DNA of 64,000 bases from Haemophilus seminalis (GCF_006384255.1 NZ_VCED01000002.1:248001-312000), one strand, 5' to 3'. Positions 33,626 through 44,066 are shown, counted from the stretch's first letter. Numbers and translations: made by a program. Notes: generated from the sequence alone by a model not told the origin.

Positions 33626-35344
33626 TTAGAACATAAAATATCGTTGTCCTAATGGCACTGTATCTACAGGTTCGCAGGTAATTAGCTCGCCATCTACACG
33701 CACTTCATAGCGTTCTGGATCTACCGTGATTTCAGGTGTCGCATTGTTGTGAACGAGATCTTTTTTACTCACACTACGGCAGCCTTTCACGGCAATAGTT
33801 TCTTTGTGTAAACCGAATTTAGCACGAATATCTGCTTTTTCAGCGGCTTGTGAAACAAAGAATACCGCGGTTTGTGCTGTCGCTAAGCCTTGTGCGCCGT
33901 ACATTGGACGGTAGAATACAGGTTGCGGCGTTGGAATAGAGGCATTTGGGTCGCCCATTTTGGCATAGCTGATAAAGCCTTTTTTAATCACCACTTCAGG
34001 TTTTACCCCAAAGAACATCGGTTTCCATAACACGATATCCGCAATTTTACCCACTTCTAACGAACCAATATGATCTTCAATACCGTGTGCAATTGCTGGG
34101 TTGATAGTGTATTTCGCAATATAGCGTTTAATGCGGAAGTTATCGTTTCCTTCATTGCCTAATTCGCCACGTTGCATTTTCATTTTATCAGCGGTTTGCC
34201 ATGTACGAATAACAACTTCGCCAATACGTCCCATCGCTTGAGAGTCTGAACTCATAATCGAGAAGACACCCATATCGTGCAAAATATCTTCTGCTGCAAT
34301 GGTTTCTGGGCGGATACGGCTATCGGCAAAGGCAACATCTTCCGGCACGCGTTTATCTAAGTGATGGCAAACCATCAACATATCCAAATGTTCATCAATG
34401 GTATTTTTTGTAAACGGACGAGTCGGGTTGGTTGAAGCTGGCAATACGTTTGGATACATCGCTGCTTTAATGATATCTGGCGCATGGCCGCCGCCCGCAC
34501 CTTCTGTATGGAAGGTATGAATTACACGTCCATCAATTGCTTTCATGGTATCTTCTAAAAAGCCACTTTCATTTAGCGTGTCGGTGTGAATTGCCACTTG
34601 AATATCCATTTCATCTGCCACTTTTAAGGCAGAATCAATTACTGCAGGCGTTGCGCCCCAGTCTTCGTGGATTTTTAAACCTAATGCACCCGCTTCAATT
34701 TGTTCACGTAGCGGCTCTAAAGTTGAACAGTTTCCTTTACCAAAAAAGCCTACGTTTACAGGCAATGCTTCTGCCGCTTGGAACATACGCTCCATATACC
34801 ATGCACCTGGTGTACAAGTAGTCGCGTGCGTACCATCAGCGGGGCCTGTTCCGCCACCAATTAGCGTGGTGACCCCACTTTCAATCGCATGCTGTGCTTG
34901 TTGAGGGCAAATAAAGTGAATATGGGTATCGATACCGCCAGCGGTCGCAATTAAATGAGCACCGTTATGCACTTCCGTGCTTGCACCGATAATCATATTT
35001 GGCGTGACGTTATCCATAGTATCAGGATTGCCTGCTTGTCCAATACCGACAATACGACCATCGCGAATACCAATATCTGCTTTGATAATGCCTAATTTAG
35101 CATCAATGATCATCACGTTGGTAATCACAAAATCCAATACATTTGGATTGTCGCGAGTTGCAGTGCCACTTTGCGCCATGCCGTCGCGCACACTTTTACC
35201 ACCACCAAATTTACACTCATCGCCTTTGGTCAATAAATCTTGTTCAATAGTTGCCCATAAATTGGTATCGCCTAAACGAACTTTATCTCCAACGGTTGGG
35301 CCATAAGTTGCTACGTATTGCGCTCTTGAAATTGTTAATGCCAT
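33626..35344 (-). CDS. ureC: Urease alpha subunit UreC
   Basis: UreC carries the dinickel site that hydrolyses urea to ammonia and carbamate. The 572 residues hold all expected ligands: THIHF (two His), GLKIHEDWG (carbamylated Lys), [26 protein letters not shown], the flap MVCHHLD (Cys-His-His) and [12 protein letters not shown] (Asp). It is therefore a complete catalytic subunit. It lies in the order ureA-ureB-ureC with short gaps. Confidence 0.97.
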   Translation of the reverse strand: MALTISRAQYVATYGPTVGDKVRLGDTNLWATIEQDLLTKGDECKFGGGKSVRDGMAQSGTATRDNPNVLDFVITNVMIIDAKLGIIKADIGIRDGRIVGIGQAGNPDTMDNVTPNMIIGASTEVHNGAHLIATAGGIDTHIHFICPQQAQHAIESGVTTLIGGGTGPADGTHATTCTPGAWYMERMFQAAEALPVNVGFFGKGNCSTLEPLREQIEAGALGLKIHEDWGATPAVIDSALKVADEMDIQVAIHTDTLNESGFLEDTMKAIDGRVIHTFHTEGAGGGHAPDIIKAAMYPNVLPASTNPTRPFTKNTIDEHLDMLMVCHHLDKRVPEDVAFADSRIRPETIAAEDILHDMGVFSIMSSDSQAMGRIGEVVIRTWQTADKMKMQRGELGNEGNDNFRIKRYIAKYTINPAIAHGIEDHIGSLEVGKIADIVLWKPMFFGVKPEVVIKKGFISYAKMGDPNASIPTPQPVFYRPMYGAQGLATAQTAVFFVSQAAEKADIRAKFGLHKETIAVKGCRSVSKKDLVHNNATPEITVDPERYEVRVDGELITCEPVDTVPLGQRYFMF

Positions 35345-35355
35345 TCTGCCCTACC

Positions 35356-35661
35356 TTATAATTCTCCATCAATTTGATTATGGAAGCCGTAAATGATTTG
35401 GTTACCACCAAAAGCCACTAATTCTACTGATTTCACTTCACCTGGTTCAAAACGTACCGCATTGCCTGATGGCACATTTAAACGCATTCCGCGAGCTAAA
35501 GTGCGGTCAAATTTAAGAGCATTATTAGTTTCAAAAAAATGGTAGTGAGAGCCAACTTGAATCGGTCTATCGCCTGAATTGGTTACTTCGATTTTTATGG
35601 TTTTTCTGTCAACATTGGCAATAATATCGCCTTCGGCTAATTGGTATTCGCCTGGGATCAT
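35356..35661 (-). CDS. ureB: Urease beta subunit UreB
   Basis: UreB is a small structural subunit of the (UreABC)3 enzyme. The 101 residues begin [13 protein letters not shown] and include [21 protein letters not shown] and [20 protein letters not shown], all family hallmarks. It is intact, 22 bases after ureA and 11 bases before ureC. Confidence 0.97.
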   Translation of the reverse strand: MIPGEYQLAEGDIIANVDRKTIKIEVTNSGDRPIQVGSHYHFFETNNALKFDRTLARGMRLNVPSGNAVRFEPGEVKSVELVAFGGNQIIYGFHNQIDGEL

Positions 35662-35683
35662 AGTATTTAAATCCTTCTATTTT

Positions 35684-35986
35684 TTATCTAATCGGATTAT
35701 GCACGGTAACAAGTTTTGTACCATCTGGGAAAGTCGCTTCAATCTGGACTTCATGAACCATTTCTGCCACACCTTCCATGACATCATCAACGGTTAAAAG
35801 TGTTGAGCCATATTGCATCACTTCCGCTACACTCATTCCATCTCTTGCCGCCTCTTGTAAATGGCTCGCAATATAAGCAATAGTTTCTGGATAATTTAAT
35901 TTAACGCCTCTCGCTTTACGTTTTGCAGCCAGTTCACCAGCCAAAAAGAGCATGAGTTTCTCTTGTTCTCTTGATGTTAAGTGCAT
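35684..35986 (-). CDS. ureA: Urease gamma subunit UreA
   Basis: UreA is the smallest urease subunit. The 100 residues begin [20 protein letters not shown], with [20 protein letters not shown]-type text and the C-terminal VTVHNPIR. The ribosome site AAAGGACAA is 6 bases before the ATG. It heads the urease operon; the upstream gap of about 140 bases separates it from tetR on the same strand. Confidence 0.97.
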   Translation of the reverse strand: MHLTSREQEKLMLFLAGELAAKRKARGVKLNYPETIAYIASHLQEAARDGMSVAEVMQYGSTLLTVDDVMEGVAEMVHEVQIEATFPDGTKLVTVHNPIR

Positions 35987-36126
35987 ATTATTGTCCTTTA
36001 TTTCAAATTTTTGATAGGTTGTTGGATTTTACGTAAAAATAAATAAATAAGAAAAGAATTTTAATAGAAACGTAGAATAAAATAGCAAATAGTTTAGGTA
36101 TATGATGTGTAGAAATAATATTTTTA

Positions 36127-36705
36127 TTACGAGGCATATTGATAAGTGAGTCCATGCAAAAAAAGCTGTAATACATCTTTAAAGAGTTGTTGTTCTTTGC
36201 CTGCATAATGTTTTTGTAAGACGGAAGAATGAATCATTTCATCCATTTTTTGAATTAATACATCAATTAAAATCACAGGAAAATCATTACGTATGCTTTT
36301 GCGTTTTTGTAGCGTACTGAAGAAATAGTGCATATAGTGATATTTTTCCTGTACCATTTGCCTAAAAAAGTCCTGTAAAGTTTCATCTTTATCATGGTTT
36401 AAGTCATGTAATACAGCAGCGGAGTATAGCGTGGCCATAGACTCTTGTTGCATCGTCAAAATCTGCTGGATCACCGTGGCTAAATCTGCTTTTGTGGCTA
36501 ACAGTCGGTCAAACTCCTGACGCATATTGTTTTTTTGTTCTTCAAAAATACTTTTCACTAAATCTTGCTTGGTGGGGAAATATTTATAAAACGTTACTCG
36601 GCTCACCCCAGCTACCCGACAAATTTCTGCAATAGAGGTTAATTTCCAGCCTTGTTGATAAAACAGTTCGGTGGCAACCTGTTTCAAAAAAATATCTTTT
36701 TTCAT
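36127..36705 (-). CDS. TetR-family transcriptional regulator
   Basis: The 192-residue protein has an N-terminal TetR helix-turn-helix (WKLTSIAEICRVAGVSRVTFYKYFPTKQDLVKSIFEEQ, about 17-54) and a helical ligand domain. It is divergent from the TonB receptor gene, with a long dyad in the shared 169-base gap, so it very likely controls the uptake locus. It is on the same strand as and upstream of ureA. The ligand is unknown; iron, nickel or a siderophore are candidates. Confidence 0.85.
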   Translation of the reverse strand: MKKDIFLKQVATELFYQQGWKLTSIAEICRVAGVSRVTFYKYFPTKQDLVKSIFEEQKNNMRQEFDRLLATKADLATVIQQILTMQQESMATLYSAAVLHDLNHDKDETLQDFFRQMVQEKYHYMHYFFSTLQKRKSIRNDFPVILIDVLIQKMDEMIHSSVLQKHYAGKEQQLFKDVLQLFLHGLTYQYAS

Positions 36706-36793
36706 GGTTCACTCCTTAAGGCGTAATAACATAGCCGAAAGCCTTTAATTGTCAAATATTAAATTTGAGAAAAATTCTTATTTACTTTCGTAT

Positions 36794-36844
36794 TATAATT
36801 GTGTTAGGTTTACATTATTAGTTAATTAATTTAAAAGTGTAAAC
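36794..36844 (+). promoter_or_regulatory. Promoter and TetR-type operator before the TonB receptor gene
   Basis: A TATAAT at 36794-36799 is followed by the dyad GTTTACA (36808-36814) and TGTAAAC (36838-36844), centred at 36826. The dyad would lie over the start of transcription, a position fit for repression. No good -35 box is seen. Confidence 0.45.
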
Positions 36845-36874
36845 TTTAAACCAAGATAGAGCCTAGGAGACCCC

Positions 36875-38938
36875 ATGAACAAGTTATCCCCACGACTCAA
36901 CCTCATTGGCCTTTGCCTAATGAGTGCCTATTCTTTTTCTACTCATGCTGAAGAAAATAAGCAGACTACAGTATTAGATGAAGTCACTGTGACCGGTGAA
37001 AAATTCGAGCGTAGTCAATCCTCTACCAGTTCAAGCACCTCCGTGGTAACCGCTGAACAACTCAAACGAGAAGCCAATTTACTGTCTGCGACCCAATTAT
37101 TAAAACGCGATGTGAATATTTTAGACACCGGCTTGGGCAATGACTTACCTACTGTGCGTGGCGTTGACGGTTCTGGTCCGGCGGTCGGTGCAGTAGCATT
37201 TTTTGCCGGTTCACGTCCACGTTTAAATATGCAAATTGACGGTAGAACTTCTAGCTATAATGAACTGGCGTTTGGTACAAAATCCCTGTGGGATATGAAA
37301 CAAGTAGAAATTTATCGTGGGGCGCAAAGCTATGCCCAAGGGCGTAACGCCATTGCCGGTGCAGTGGTCATGACCAGCAATGACCCAACGCAAGAATGGG
37401 AAGGCGCAGCGAAATTAAATATGGGGAATCATCGATTGGCACAAACGGCCGCCCTGATTTCAGGCCCGGTGGTGAAAGACGAATTAGCGTTTCGTTTAAG
37501 CGTAGATCATCAACAACGAGAAACTTCTGTGGATTTACCGCATTATGATCCCGTTGGTAACCCACGTTGGTTTAAAGCCACCAACACCCGCGCCAAATTA
37601 CTGTGGACGCCGTCTGCGTTGCCGGATCTCTATAGCCGTTTAACATTCAATCACTTAAACGCAAGAGCGCCACAAAGTGAAACGGAATTACAACCTAATT
37701 CACCACGTTACACGCCGGAACGCCCGGTATTCCAAACACGCTCTGCCAGTACCATTTGGGACATTGGCTATCAACTCTCAGATCGTTGGAAATGGGAAAA
37801 TAAATTGATTTACACCCACTTTATTCACGATAGAAAAACAACTTCGCCATTCAACACCACATTACCGCCAAATCGTCGAGGTGTTCCGGCTCGTGTTGAT
37901 GGCAATGAATTCCAAATTGAACCCATTGTAAAATACGAAAACGAAAAATACCGTGGGTTATTCGGTTTGTTCTATTTCAATGCGAAACAAGATGAAAGTG
38001 TTACGATGCTCAACGGACGCATTGCTCGCACGCCGATTACGACAAATTTTAATGATAAAACAAAAACCAAGGCGGCCTTTGGTGAAATTATCTTTACGCC
38101 TGATATTCCGTTTGAATTGACGCTTTCTGCTCGCTATGAACAGGAACATCATCAGCGTAAAGGCAAAAGTGCGATGTTTTCCATCAATAGGGATAAAAAA
38201 TACAATGTCTTCCTGCCAAAAGCAGACATTGCATGGAAAATGAATGACGATCAACGCTTAGGCTTTAAAGTAGGCAAAGGTTACAACCCGGGTGGTGCAG
38301 GGGTGACCTTCGGTGTGCCGTACACTAGCTATGAATATGACGCAGAATATGTCTGGAACTACGAACTTTATTATCGTTGGACATCCACAGATAAACGACT
38401 ACGCATTAACAGCAACCTATTCTATAACGACTACAAAGACATGCAGTTACCGTTCACCCTTGGTCCAAATTCCATCGTGATCCGCAATGCCGATAAGGTC
38501 GTTACCTATGGTGCGGAAATCAATACCGAATGGCAGGCTACGGAGAAACTGGCACTTAATGCGGGCATCGGGATGTTAAAAACCGATATCAAACGTTATC
38601 CAAACAGCGGCATTGAAGGGAATAAACTCGCTCGCGCACCAAGTTTCAGTGGAAAAGTGGGGGTCAATTATCGTCTTCTTGACCATCTAGAGATTGGTAC
38701 CAATTACAGCTACAACAGTAGTTATTATTCCACTGCTGACAACTTAGCCAACGGTAAAGTAGGACATTATGACCAACTTGATGTTTATTTAGCATACGAC
38801 TTTAAGCACGCCAAAATCACGCTCTATGCCGACAACGTGCTTAACTCACGCAAAGATATCTTACTCGTACCGCGCTCAGGCGACATTACCCGTCAACCAG
38901 AACGTCAAATTGGGCTTTCTACCGAGTTAAGATTCTAA
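36875..38938 (+). CDS. TonB-dependent outer-membrane receptor (siderophore type)
   Basis: The 687-residue protein has a signal peptide (about 1-25, cleavage near THA), a TonB box (LDEVTVTG), a plug domain (about 45-160, with TVRGVDGSG and VEIYRGAQSYAQGRNAIAGAV) and a 22-strand barrel ending in RQPERQIGLSTELRF with a terminal Phe. The layout resembles FyuA-like receptors for small metal chelates. It starts the uptake operon, three bases before the first ABC gene. The codon mix is richer in C/G than in flanking genes, hinting at transfer. Confidence 0.88.
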   Translation: MNKLSPRLNLIGLCLMSAYSFSTHAEENKQTTVLDEVTVTGEKFERSQSSTSSSTSVVTAEQLKREANLLSATQLLKRDVNILDTGLGNDLPTVRGVDGSGPAVGAVAFFAGSRPRLNMQIDGRTSSYNELAFGTKSLWDMKQVEIYRGAQSYAQGRNAIAGAVVMTSNDPTQEWEGAAKLNMGNHRLAQTAALISGPVVKDELAFRLSVDHQQRETSVDLPHYDPVGNPRWFKATNTRAKLLWTPSALPDLYSRLTFNHLNARAPQSETELQPNSPRYTPERPVFQTRSASTIWDIGYQLSDRWKWENKLIYTHFIHDRKTTSPFNTTLPPNRRGVPARVDGNEFQIEPIVKYENEKYRGLFGLFYFNAKQDESVTMLNGRIARTPITTNFNDKTKTKAAFGEIIFTPDIPFELTLSARYEQEHHQRKGKSAMFSINRDKKYNVFLPKADIAWKMNDDQRLGFKVGKGYNPGGAGVTFGVPYTSYEYDAEYVWNYELYYRWTSTDKRLRINSNLFYNDYKDMQLPFTLGPNSIVIRNADKVVTYGAEINTEWQATEKLALNAGIGMLKTDIKRYPNSGIEGNKLARAPSFSGKVGVNYRLLDHLEIGTNYSYNSSYYSTADNLANGKVGHYDQLDVYLAYDFKHAKITLYADNVLNSRKDILLVPRSGDITRQPERQIGLSTELRF

Positions 38939-38941
38939 GCA

Positions 38942-40666
38942 ATGAGTAAGCAGCACCAACAAATTTGCCAACCTGTTGCCGCGCAATTACGCGCTTCAAT
39001 GTGGTTGGCAACCTTCGCGCAAGGCTTAAAAATCGGGATTTGGCTTTTGATGATCCACATTGTGTTCACCGTCAGCCAATCTCTTACGTTTCCTTATTGG
39101 CAGATTTTCGCGCTGCTTGCCATTTCCATTTTGTATTACACCTGCAAAATCAAAGCACACGACAAATCTCATTATGCGGCCTTTGAATTGGAAAAAATGC
39201 TACGCCAACAGCTTGCGAAAAAAATCAGTCAATTATCGTTAGGCAAAGTCAATGAAATTGGTTCAGGCGGTTTAACGAAAGTGCTGTGCGATGACGTAAA
39301 CGAATTGCACACCTTTGTTGCCGATGCGCCCCCTCTTAAAGCGGAGGCTTATTCCACACCAATTTTCGTGTTGGCGGCATTGTTTTGGTTAAATTGGCCC
39401 ATGGCATTGGCTGTGCTGATTTTCCTTGTCGTGTTATTTACGATTCTGCAACGTTTAATGCAAAAAAGTCGATTGAATTATCGTGATTACGGTGCTGCAG
39501 TGAGCCGAATCAATAGCGCGATTATTGAATATATTCAGGGTATGAGCACGATTCGCACCTTTGATGCGGGACAAAGTTCGTACAGTCGTTTTAGCACTGC
39601 ATTAGAAAATTTTAATCAGGTCATCTTCGCTTTTTTAGCCAAAGTGGGGGCACCAACACGTCTTGCCCGTTCGCTCTTTACGCCAATGCCGATCATGTTG
39701 TTTTTGATCGTGTTAGGCGTGTATTTACACTCGCTTGCGCTGCTTTCCACCTTTGGCTTTTTTGCTTTTTTAGTGTTAGCTGCTGGGTTAATTGAAACCA
39801 TGCATCCATACATGGGGCTGTTTCATTTGTTGGAACGCTCCCGTGCCGCCATTGAACGCATTAACGAAATAAAAACGTTGGAAAATGCCACCGCACTTTT
39901 GCCGTTACAAACGCCGAAGGGGTATGCTGTTCAATTTGAACAGGTCAATTTCAGTTATGATGCCGACAAAAACACGCTACAAGATATTGACTTTATTGTG
40001 CCGCAAAATAGTTTTACTGCCATTATTGGCACTTCAGGCTCCGGCAAAACCACCTTGCTCAATTTGCTGTTGCGTTTTTGGGATATCGATAGCGGAAAAA
40101 TCACCTTGGGTGGTGCTGATATTCGCCATATGGAAAATGACCAATTGATGAAGTATTGCTCGGTCGTGTTTCAGGATAATTTCTTATTTTCTTGCTCTAT
40201 TGCCGAAAACATCGCTTACGGCATAGAAAATGTAACGGAAGAAGCCATTATCAATGCCGCCAAACAAGCCCGTATTCACGACTTTATTATGACCTTGCCG
40301 GAGCAATATCAAACGAAAGTAGGTGAACGCGGACAATTATTGTCAGGCGGACAAAAACAACGTATCAGTATAGCCCGCGCCTTTTTACAAAATCGCCCGA
40401 TTTTATTGCTAGACGAACCCACAGCCTTTTCCGATGCAAAAAACGAGGCGGATTTAATGCAGGCATTTCATACGCTGATGCAAAATAAAACAGTGATAAT
40501 GGTGGCTCATCGCCTGTCTAGCATTACCCAAGCCGATCAAATTATTTATTTAGAGAATGGCAAAATCATCGCTCAAGGCAACCACCAAGCCTTGTTGCAA
40601 ACCAATGCTGCCTATCAAACCCTTTGGGCAGAATATCAACAGGCAAAATCTTGGACGATACATTAG
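38942..40666 (+). CDS. ABC half-transporter, permease fused to ATPase (YbtP/IrtA-like)
   Basis: The 574-residue protein has six membrane segments in the N half (about 20-310) and an ATPase with Walker A GTSGSGKTT, signature LLSGGQKQRIS, Walker B ILLLDEPTA and a VAHRLSS H-loop. Exporter-fold pairs of this kind import iron-siderophores in the YbtPQ and IrtAB systems. It probably pairs with the next gene product. It ends 8 bases before that gene's start. Confidence 0.85.
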   Translation: MSKQHQQICQPVAAQLRASMWLATFAQGLKIGIWLLMIHIVFTVSQSLTFPYWQIFALLAISILYYTCKIKAHDKSHYAAFELEKMLRQQLAKKISQLSLGKVNEIGSGGLTKVLCDDVNELHTFVADAPPLKAEAYSTPIFVLAALFWLNWPMALAVLIFLVVLFTILQRLMQKSRLNYRDYGAAVSRINSAIIEYIQGMSTIRTFDAGQSSYSRFSTALENFNQVIFAFLAKVGAPTRLARSLFTPMPIMLFLIVLGVYLHSLALLSTFGFFAFLVLAAGLIETMHPYMGLFHLLERSRAAIERINEIKTLENATALLPLQTPKGYAVQFEQVNFSYDADKNTLQDIDFIVPQNSFTAIIGTSGSGKTTLLNLLLRFWDIDSGKITLGGADIRHMENDQLMKYCSVVFQDNFLFSCSIAENIAYGIENVTEEAIINAAKQARIHDFIMTLPEQYQTKVGERGQLLSGGQKQRISIARAFLQNRPILLLDEPTAFSDAKNEADLMQAFHTLMQNKTVIMVAHRLSSITQADQIIYLENGKIIAQGNHQALLQTNAAYQTLWAEYQQAKSWTIH

Positions 40667-40674
40667 AGAATGTT

Positions 40675-42450
40675 ATGCAATCTTACTTTAATCCTGAAAC
40701 TCAACGCGTAAAAAGCCTGTGGCAAACTTATCACGCCTTATTTGCCGCCGCCCAACAGCAACAAAGCGCATTCTTACGCTGTTTCGCTTTTGCGGCACTG
40801 TCTGCAACCTTATTCGGCGTGGCTATCGGTTTGCTGTATCCACTGCTTTTGGCATTAGAACAAACAACAGAAGCAGGGCAAAGTGCGGTCATTTTTTGGA
40901 GTGTTTTATGTGGCGTGCTTTTAATCGTCAGCCTCCTTTTCCGCATTTGGGCGGAATATTATGACACCAAAGGCGATTCATTTTTGGCGACATATCAATT
41001 AAGACGTCAACTGGGCGAAAAACTTCGCCGAGTATCTCTTGCTGTCCTCAGTGGATTTCGTGCAGGCGAACTCAGTGCCGTTGCCATCCAAAGTATTAAT
41101 GAAGCGACGAATTACGCTTTCAGTTTAATCAGTATTCTAATTTACGGCATCGTAACACCGGTGTCTGCCGCCCTTTGTCTTTGTTTCTTTGATTACCGCT
41201 TTGGGCTGCTGATCTTCATTATTTTTCCGCTTATCGTGCCACTTTATTTATGGCGGAGAAAAGCTTTCCGTCGTGGATTTAGTATTTTGGCAGAAGCTAA
41301 TCAGCGACTTAAAGGCGAAACCATTGAGTTTGTGCAAGGTTTGGAAATTCTGAAATCAACAGGGCAGACTGAAAACAAACAACATATTTTCAACCGTGTG
41401 ATTGAAGATGTGGCAAACATTCAACGCATCGGCACAAAAAAAGGCGAACGTCCGAATTTGATTATTACCTCAAGCATTCAATTAAGTCTTATTGCGGTAT
41501 TAATTGTTGGCACATTTTGGGTGATTTCCGGTAGCGCTCATTGGGTATTGTTAGCCACAGTACTGATTTTAATTGCGCGAATTTCAGATGTATTGAACTT
41601 CTTTGTGCAAATGTCTTCGCTCTTAGAAATTTTTGTGATTAGCTGTGAAAAATTTGAAAAACTGATGGCATTGCCTGAATTGGCGGAAAATCATGGCAGC
41701 AGATTACCCACAGATTATCGTATTCGCTATGAGCATGTCCGCTTTGGTTATAATGCTGAAAAAACCATCCTAAACGACATTAATCTGGACATAAAACCTA
41801 ACAGCCTCAATGCTTTTGTGGGCACCAGCGGTTGTGGTAAAACAACATTACTTCGCTTGTTGTTGCGTTATGCTGATCCGCAATCAGGGAGAATTACGAT
41901 CGGCGGTATTGATATTCGGGATGTTAGCCAAGAACAGCTCATGCGCTTAATTTCTGTGGTGTTTCAAGACGTGTATTTATTCCAAGACAGCGTATTAAAT
42001 AACATCCGAATGGCAAAACCCAATGCCACCGATGAAGAGGTGATTCACGCCTGTCAACTTGCCCAATGCCATGATTTTATTCAGGCATTACCACAGGGGT
42101 ATCAAACGCAAGTTAATGAAATTGGGAGTAATTTTTCCGGCGGTGAAAAGCAACGACTTGCGATTGCCCGCGCGATTTTAAAAGACGCACCGATTCTCAT
42201 TTTAGATGAACCGACAGCATCGTTGGATACCCGCAATGAGCTGGCAGTACAAAAAGCGCTGGATCAGCTGGTTAAAGACAAAACCGTGTTGATTATCGCT
42301 CACCGACTTTCCACCATTGTGGGCGCGCATTGCATTTATGTGTTGGAAAACGGCAGCATTGCCGAACAAGGCACGCATCAAACACTCTTAGAACAAAAAG
42401 GACGTTATGCAGCATTTTGGCAATGCCAACAAGGCAACATCACTCAATAA
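40675..42450 (+). CDS. ABC half-transporter, permease fused to ATPase (YbtQ/IrtB-like)
   Basis: I start it at the ATG at 40675 (MQSYFNPETQ), giving 591 residues; the longer frame from 40624 overlaps the previous gene. It has six membrane segments, then an ATPase with GTSGCGKTT, NFSGGEKQRLAIARA, ILILDEPTAS and IAHRLST. It is the partner of the preceding half-transporter. It overlaps the following MFS gene by 44 bases, so the operon is tightly coupled. Confidence 0.85.
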   Translation: MQSYFNPETQRVKSLWQTYHALFAAAQQQQSAFLRCFAFAALSATLFGVAIGLLYPLLLALEQTTEAGQSAVIFWSVLCGVLLIVSLLFRIWAEYYDTKGDSFLATYQLRRQLGEKLRRVSLAVLSGFRAGELSAVAIQSINEATNYAFSLISILIYGIVTPVSAALCLCFFDYRFGLLIFIIFPLIVPLYLWRRKAFRRGFSILAEANQRLKGETIEFVQGLEILKSTGQTENKQHIFNRVIEDVANIQRIGTKKGERPNLIITSSIQLSLIAVLIVGTFWVISGSAHWVLLATVLILIARISDVLNFFVQMSSLLEIFVISCEKFEKLMALPELAENHGSRLPTDYRIRYEHVRFGYNAEKTILNDINLDIKPNSLNAFVGTSGCGKTTLLRLLLRYADPQSGRITIGGIDIRDVSQEQLMRLISVVFQDVYLFQDSVLNNIRMAKPNATDEEVIHACQLAQCHDFIQALPQGYQTQVNEIGSNFSGGEKQRLAIARAILKDAPILILDEPTASLDTRNELAVQKALDQLVKDKTVLIIAHRLSTIVGAHCIYVLENGSIAEQGTHQTLLEQKGRYAAFWQCQQGNITQ

Positions 42451-43636
42451 ACAGGATTGGGCAATTCTTGCCACGACCGCCGGTTTTAAATTCTGCGTAG
42501 TGGCGTTTTATATGATTGGCCTCATTACCATGTTAAAAGAGATGGGGTTCGATCTTAAAAAACTTAGTTGGTTCTATTTGCTTGGTGGAATGGAAATGGC
42601 GAAATTCATCGTCTCGCCGTTAATTGAACGCTATCGTCTCAAGCGTATCGGGCAATTTCGCGGCTGGCTATGCCTTTCCTCGCTAATCATTTTTATTGCC
42701 TTATTTATGTTGCATTTCATCCAACCGCAACAAGATTTTGTACTGCTTATGGTGGCGTGTGTGCTATTGAACCTAAGCAGTCTATTTTTCGGTTGTGCGG
42801 CGTTGGGGCTGACGTGTGCCATCCTGCCTTTTGAGCAACGAGGTTTTGGTGGTGTTATTCAGGTGATCGCGGGACGCGTGGGTAAAATGCTTGGTGGTGG
42901 TTTGGTGTTACTGATTTACCATTATTACGGCTGGCAAAGTGCGGTGGATTTAATGAGTGTTTTTGCACTATTGTTGATTCTACAAATCGGCCTATACGCC
43001 GAACCAGCAATTTCTGCTGAACCGCAAAATCCGCCATTGCGTTTTTTATTCACACGTTTTTTCCACTTTTGGCAACAACCGCATATCTCATTTCGCTGGT
43101 TGATTTTATTGTCATTTGTGTTTATTCCTAGTGGCATGGTGGTCAGTAGTTTCATTCCACGTCTAAATGCCTTGGGCTGGAGTAGCCAACACATTGGGCT
43201 ATTACTTTCCGTATTCGAACCCCTTTGTGCTATCGCTTTTACTCCACTCAGCGGTCTATTACTCAAAAAATATTCTCGGGCTTCCGTCACCCAATGGGTG
43301 TTATTTAGCCAAATCTTTGCCTTCTTCTTATTTATTTTATTTGAATATGTTGGCACGGATTTTCCTTATCTTATTGCTGTACCAATCTTATTATTAAGTA
43401 TTACTTACGCATTACTTGTGCCGTGCTTGCTCGCCATGATTATGGACAAATCCACTAAAACATACGCCACGCTGGACAGTGCGTTACAATTTTCTATCGC
43501 GCTTTTAGGAGCCTATTTAGCTGGATTTATCTCTATCCGAATTGCAGGTACTTTTGGTTATTTAGCAGTTTATATTATTGCAACGTTTGTGGCTGCTGGA
43601 ATAGAGTGTTTCTTTATATGTTCAAAAGAAAAGTAA
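42407..43636 (+). CDS. MFS transporter, RhtX/FptX/YbtX-like siderophore importer
   Basis: The 409-residue protein has about 12 membrane segments. Text such as LKEMGFDLKKLSWFYLLGGMEMAKFIVSPLIERY is like the RhtX/FptX and YbtX group, single-component inner-membrane importers of siderophores, related to AmpG. It completes the receptor-ABC-ABC-MFS set seen in yersiniabactin uptake, without any biosynthesis genes, so the cell would use a chelate made by others or an unidentified ligand. Confidence 0.75.
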   Translation: MQHFGNANKATSLNKQDWAILATTAGFKFCVVAFYMIGLITMLKEMGFDLKKLSWFYLLGGMEMAKFIVSPLIERYRLKRIGQFRGWLCLSSLIIFIALFMLHFIQPQQDFVLLMVACVLLNLSSLFFGCAALGLTCAILPFEQRGFGGVIQVIAGRVGKMLGGGLVLLIYHYYGWQSAVDLMSVFALLLILQIGLYAEPAISAEPQNPPLRFLFTRFFHFWQQPHISFRWLILLSFVFIPSGMVVSSFIPRLNALGWSSQHIGLLLSVFEPLCAIAFTPLSGLLLKKYSRASVTQWVLFSQIFAFFLFILFEYVGTDFPYLIAVPILLLSITYALLVPCLLAMIMDKSTKTYATLDSALQFSIALLGAYLAGFISIRIAGTFGYLAVYIIATFVAAGIECFFICSKEK

Positions 43637-43704
43637 ATGTAATGATGAATAGCCCGTATTTAGATTTCAATAAGTAAGTGCAAAATTTTTTTTAATTTAT
43701 CACA

Positions 43705-43733
43705 CTTGAAAGTTAGAAATCGTTCCCTATATA
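43705..43733 (+). promoter_or_regulatory. Sigma-32 (heat-shock) promoter of groESL
   Basis: CTTGAAA (43705-43711) and CCCTATATA (43725-43733) with a 13-base spacer match the RpoH consensus. It lies about 40 bases before groES. Confidence 0.8.
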
Positions 43734-43771
43734 AGAGATGCTTTACAAATTCTTTAAGAAGGAAATTAATC

Positions 43772-44062
43772 ATGAATATTCGTCCTTTACACGATCGTGT
43801 AATTATTAAACGTGAAGAAGTCGAAACCCGTTCAGCTGGCGGTATCGTATTAACAGGTTCAGCGGCGACCAAATCAACCCGTGCGAAAGTATTAGCTGTG
43901 GGTAAAGGTCGTATTTTAGAAAATGGCACTGTTCAACCTTTAGATGTGAAAGTTGGCGATACCGTAATTTTCAACGACGGTTACGGTGTGAAAAGCGAAA
44001 AAATCGATGGTGAAGAAGTATTAATCATTTCTGAAAACGACATCTTAGCAATTGTAGAATAA
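43772..44062 (+). CDS. groES: Co-chaperonin GroES
   Basis: GroES is the heptameric lid of the GroEL folding chamber. I start it at the ATG at 43772 ([12 protein letters not shown]), behind AAGAAGGAAAT, giving 96 residues; the frame from 43706 would start in the promoter. The mobile loop is [20 protein letters not shown]. It is transcribed with groEL from the heat-shock promoter. Confidence 0.97.
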   Translation: MNIRPLHDRVIIKREEVETRSAGGIVLTGSAATKSTRAKVLAVGKGRILENGTVQPLDVKVGDTVIFNDGYGVKSEKIDGEEVLIISENDILAIVE

Positions 44063-44066
44063 TTAG

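Noticed and set aside
43706-43771. Longer groES start
   Set aside because: It lies within the sigma-32 promoter; the ATG at 43772 has the ribosome site and standard N terminus.
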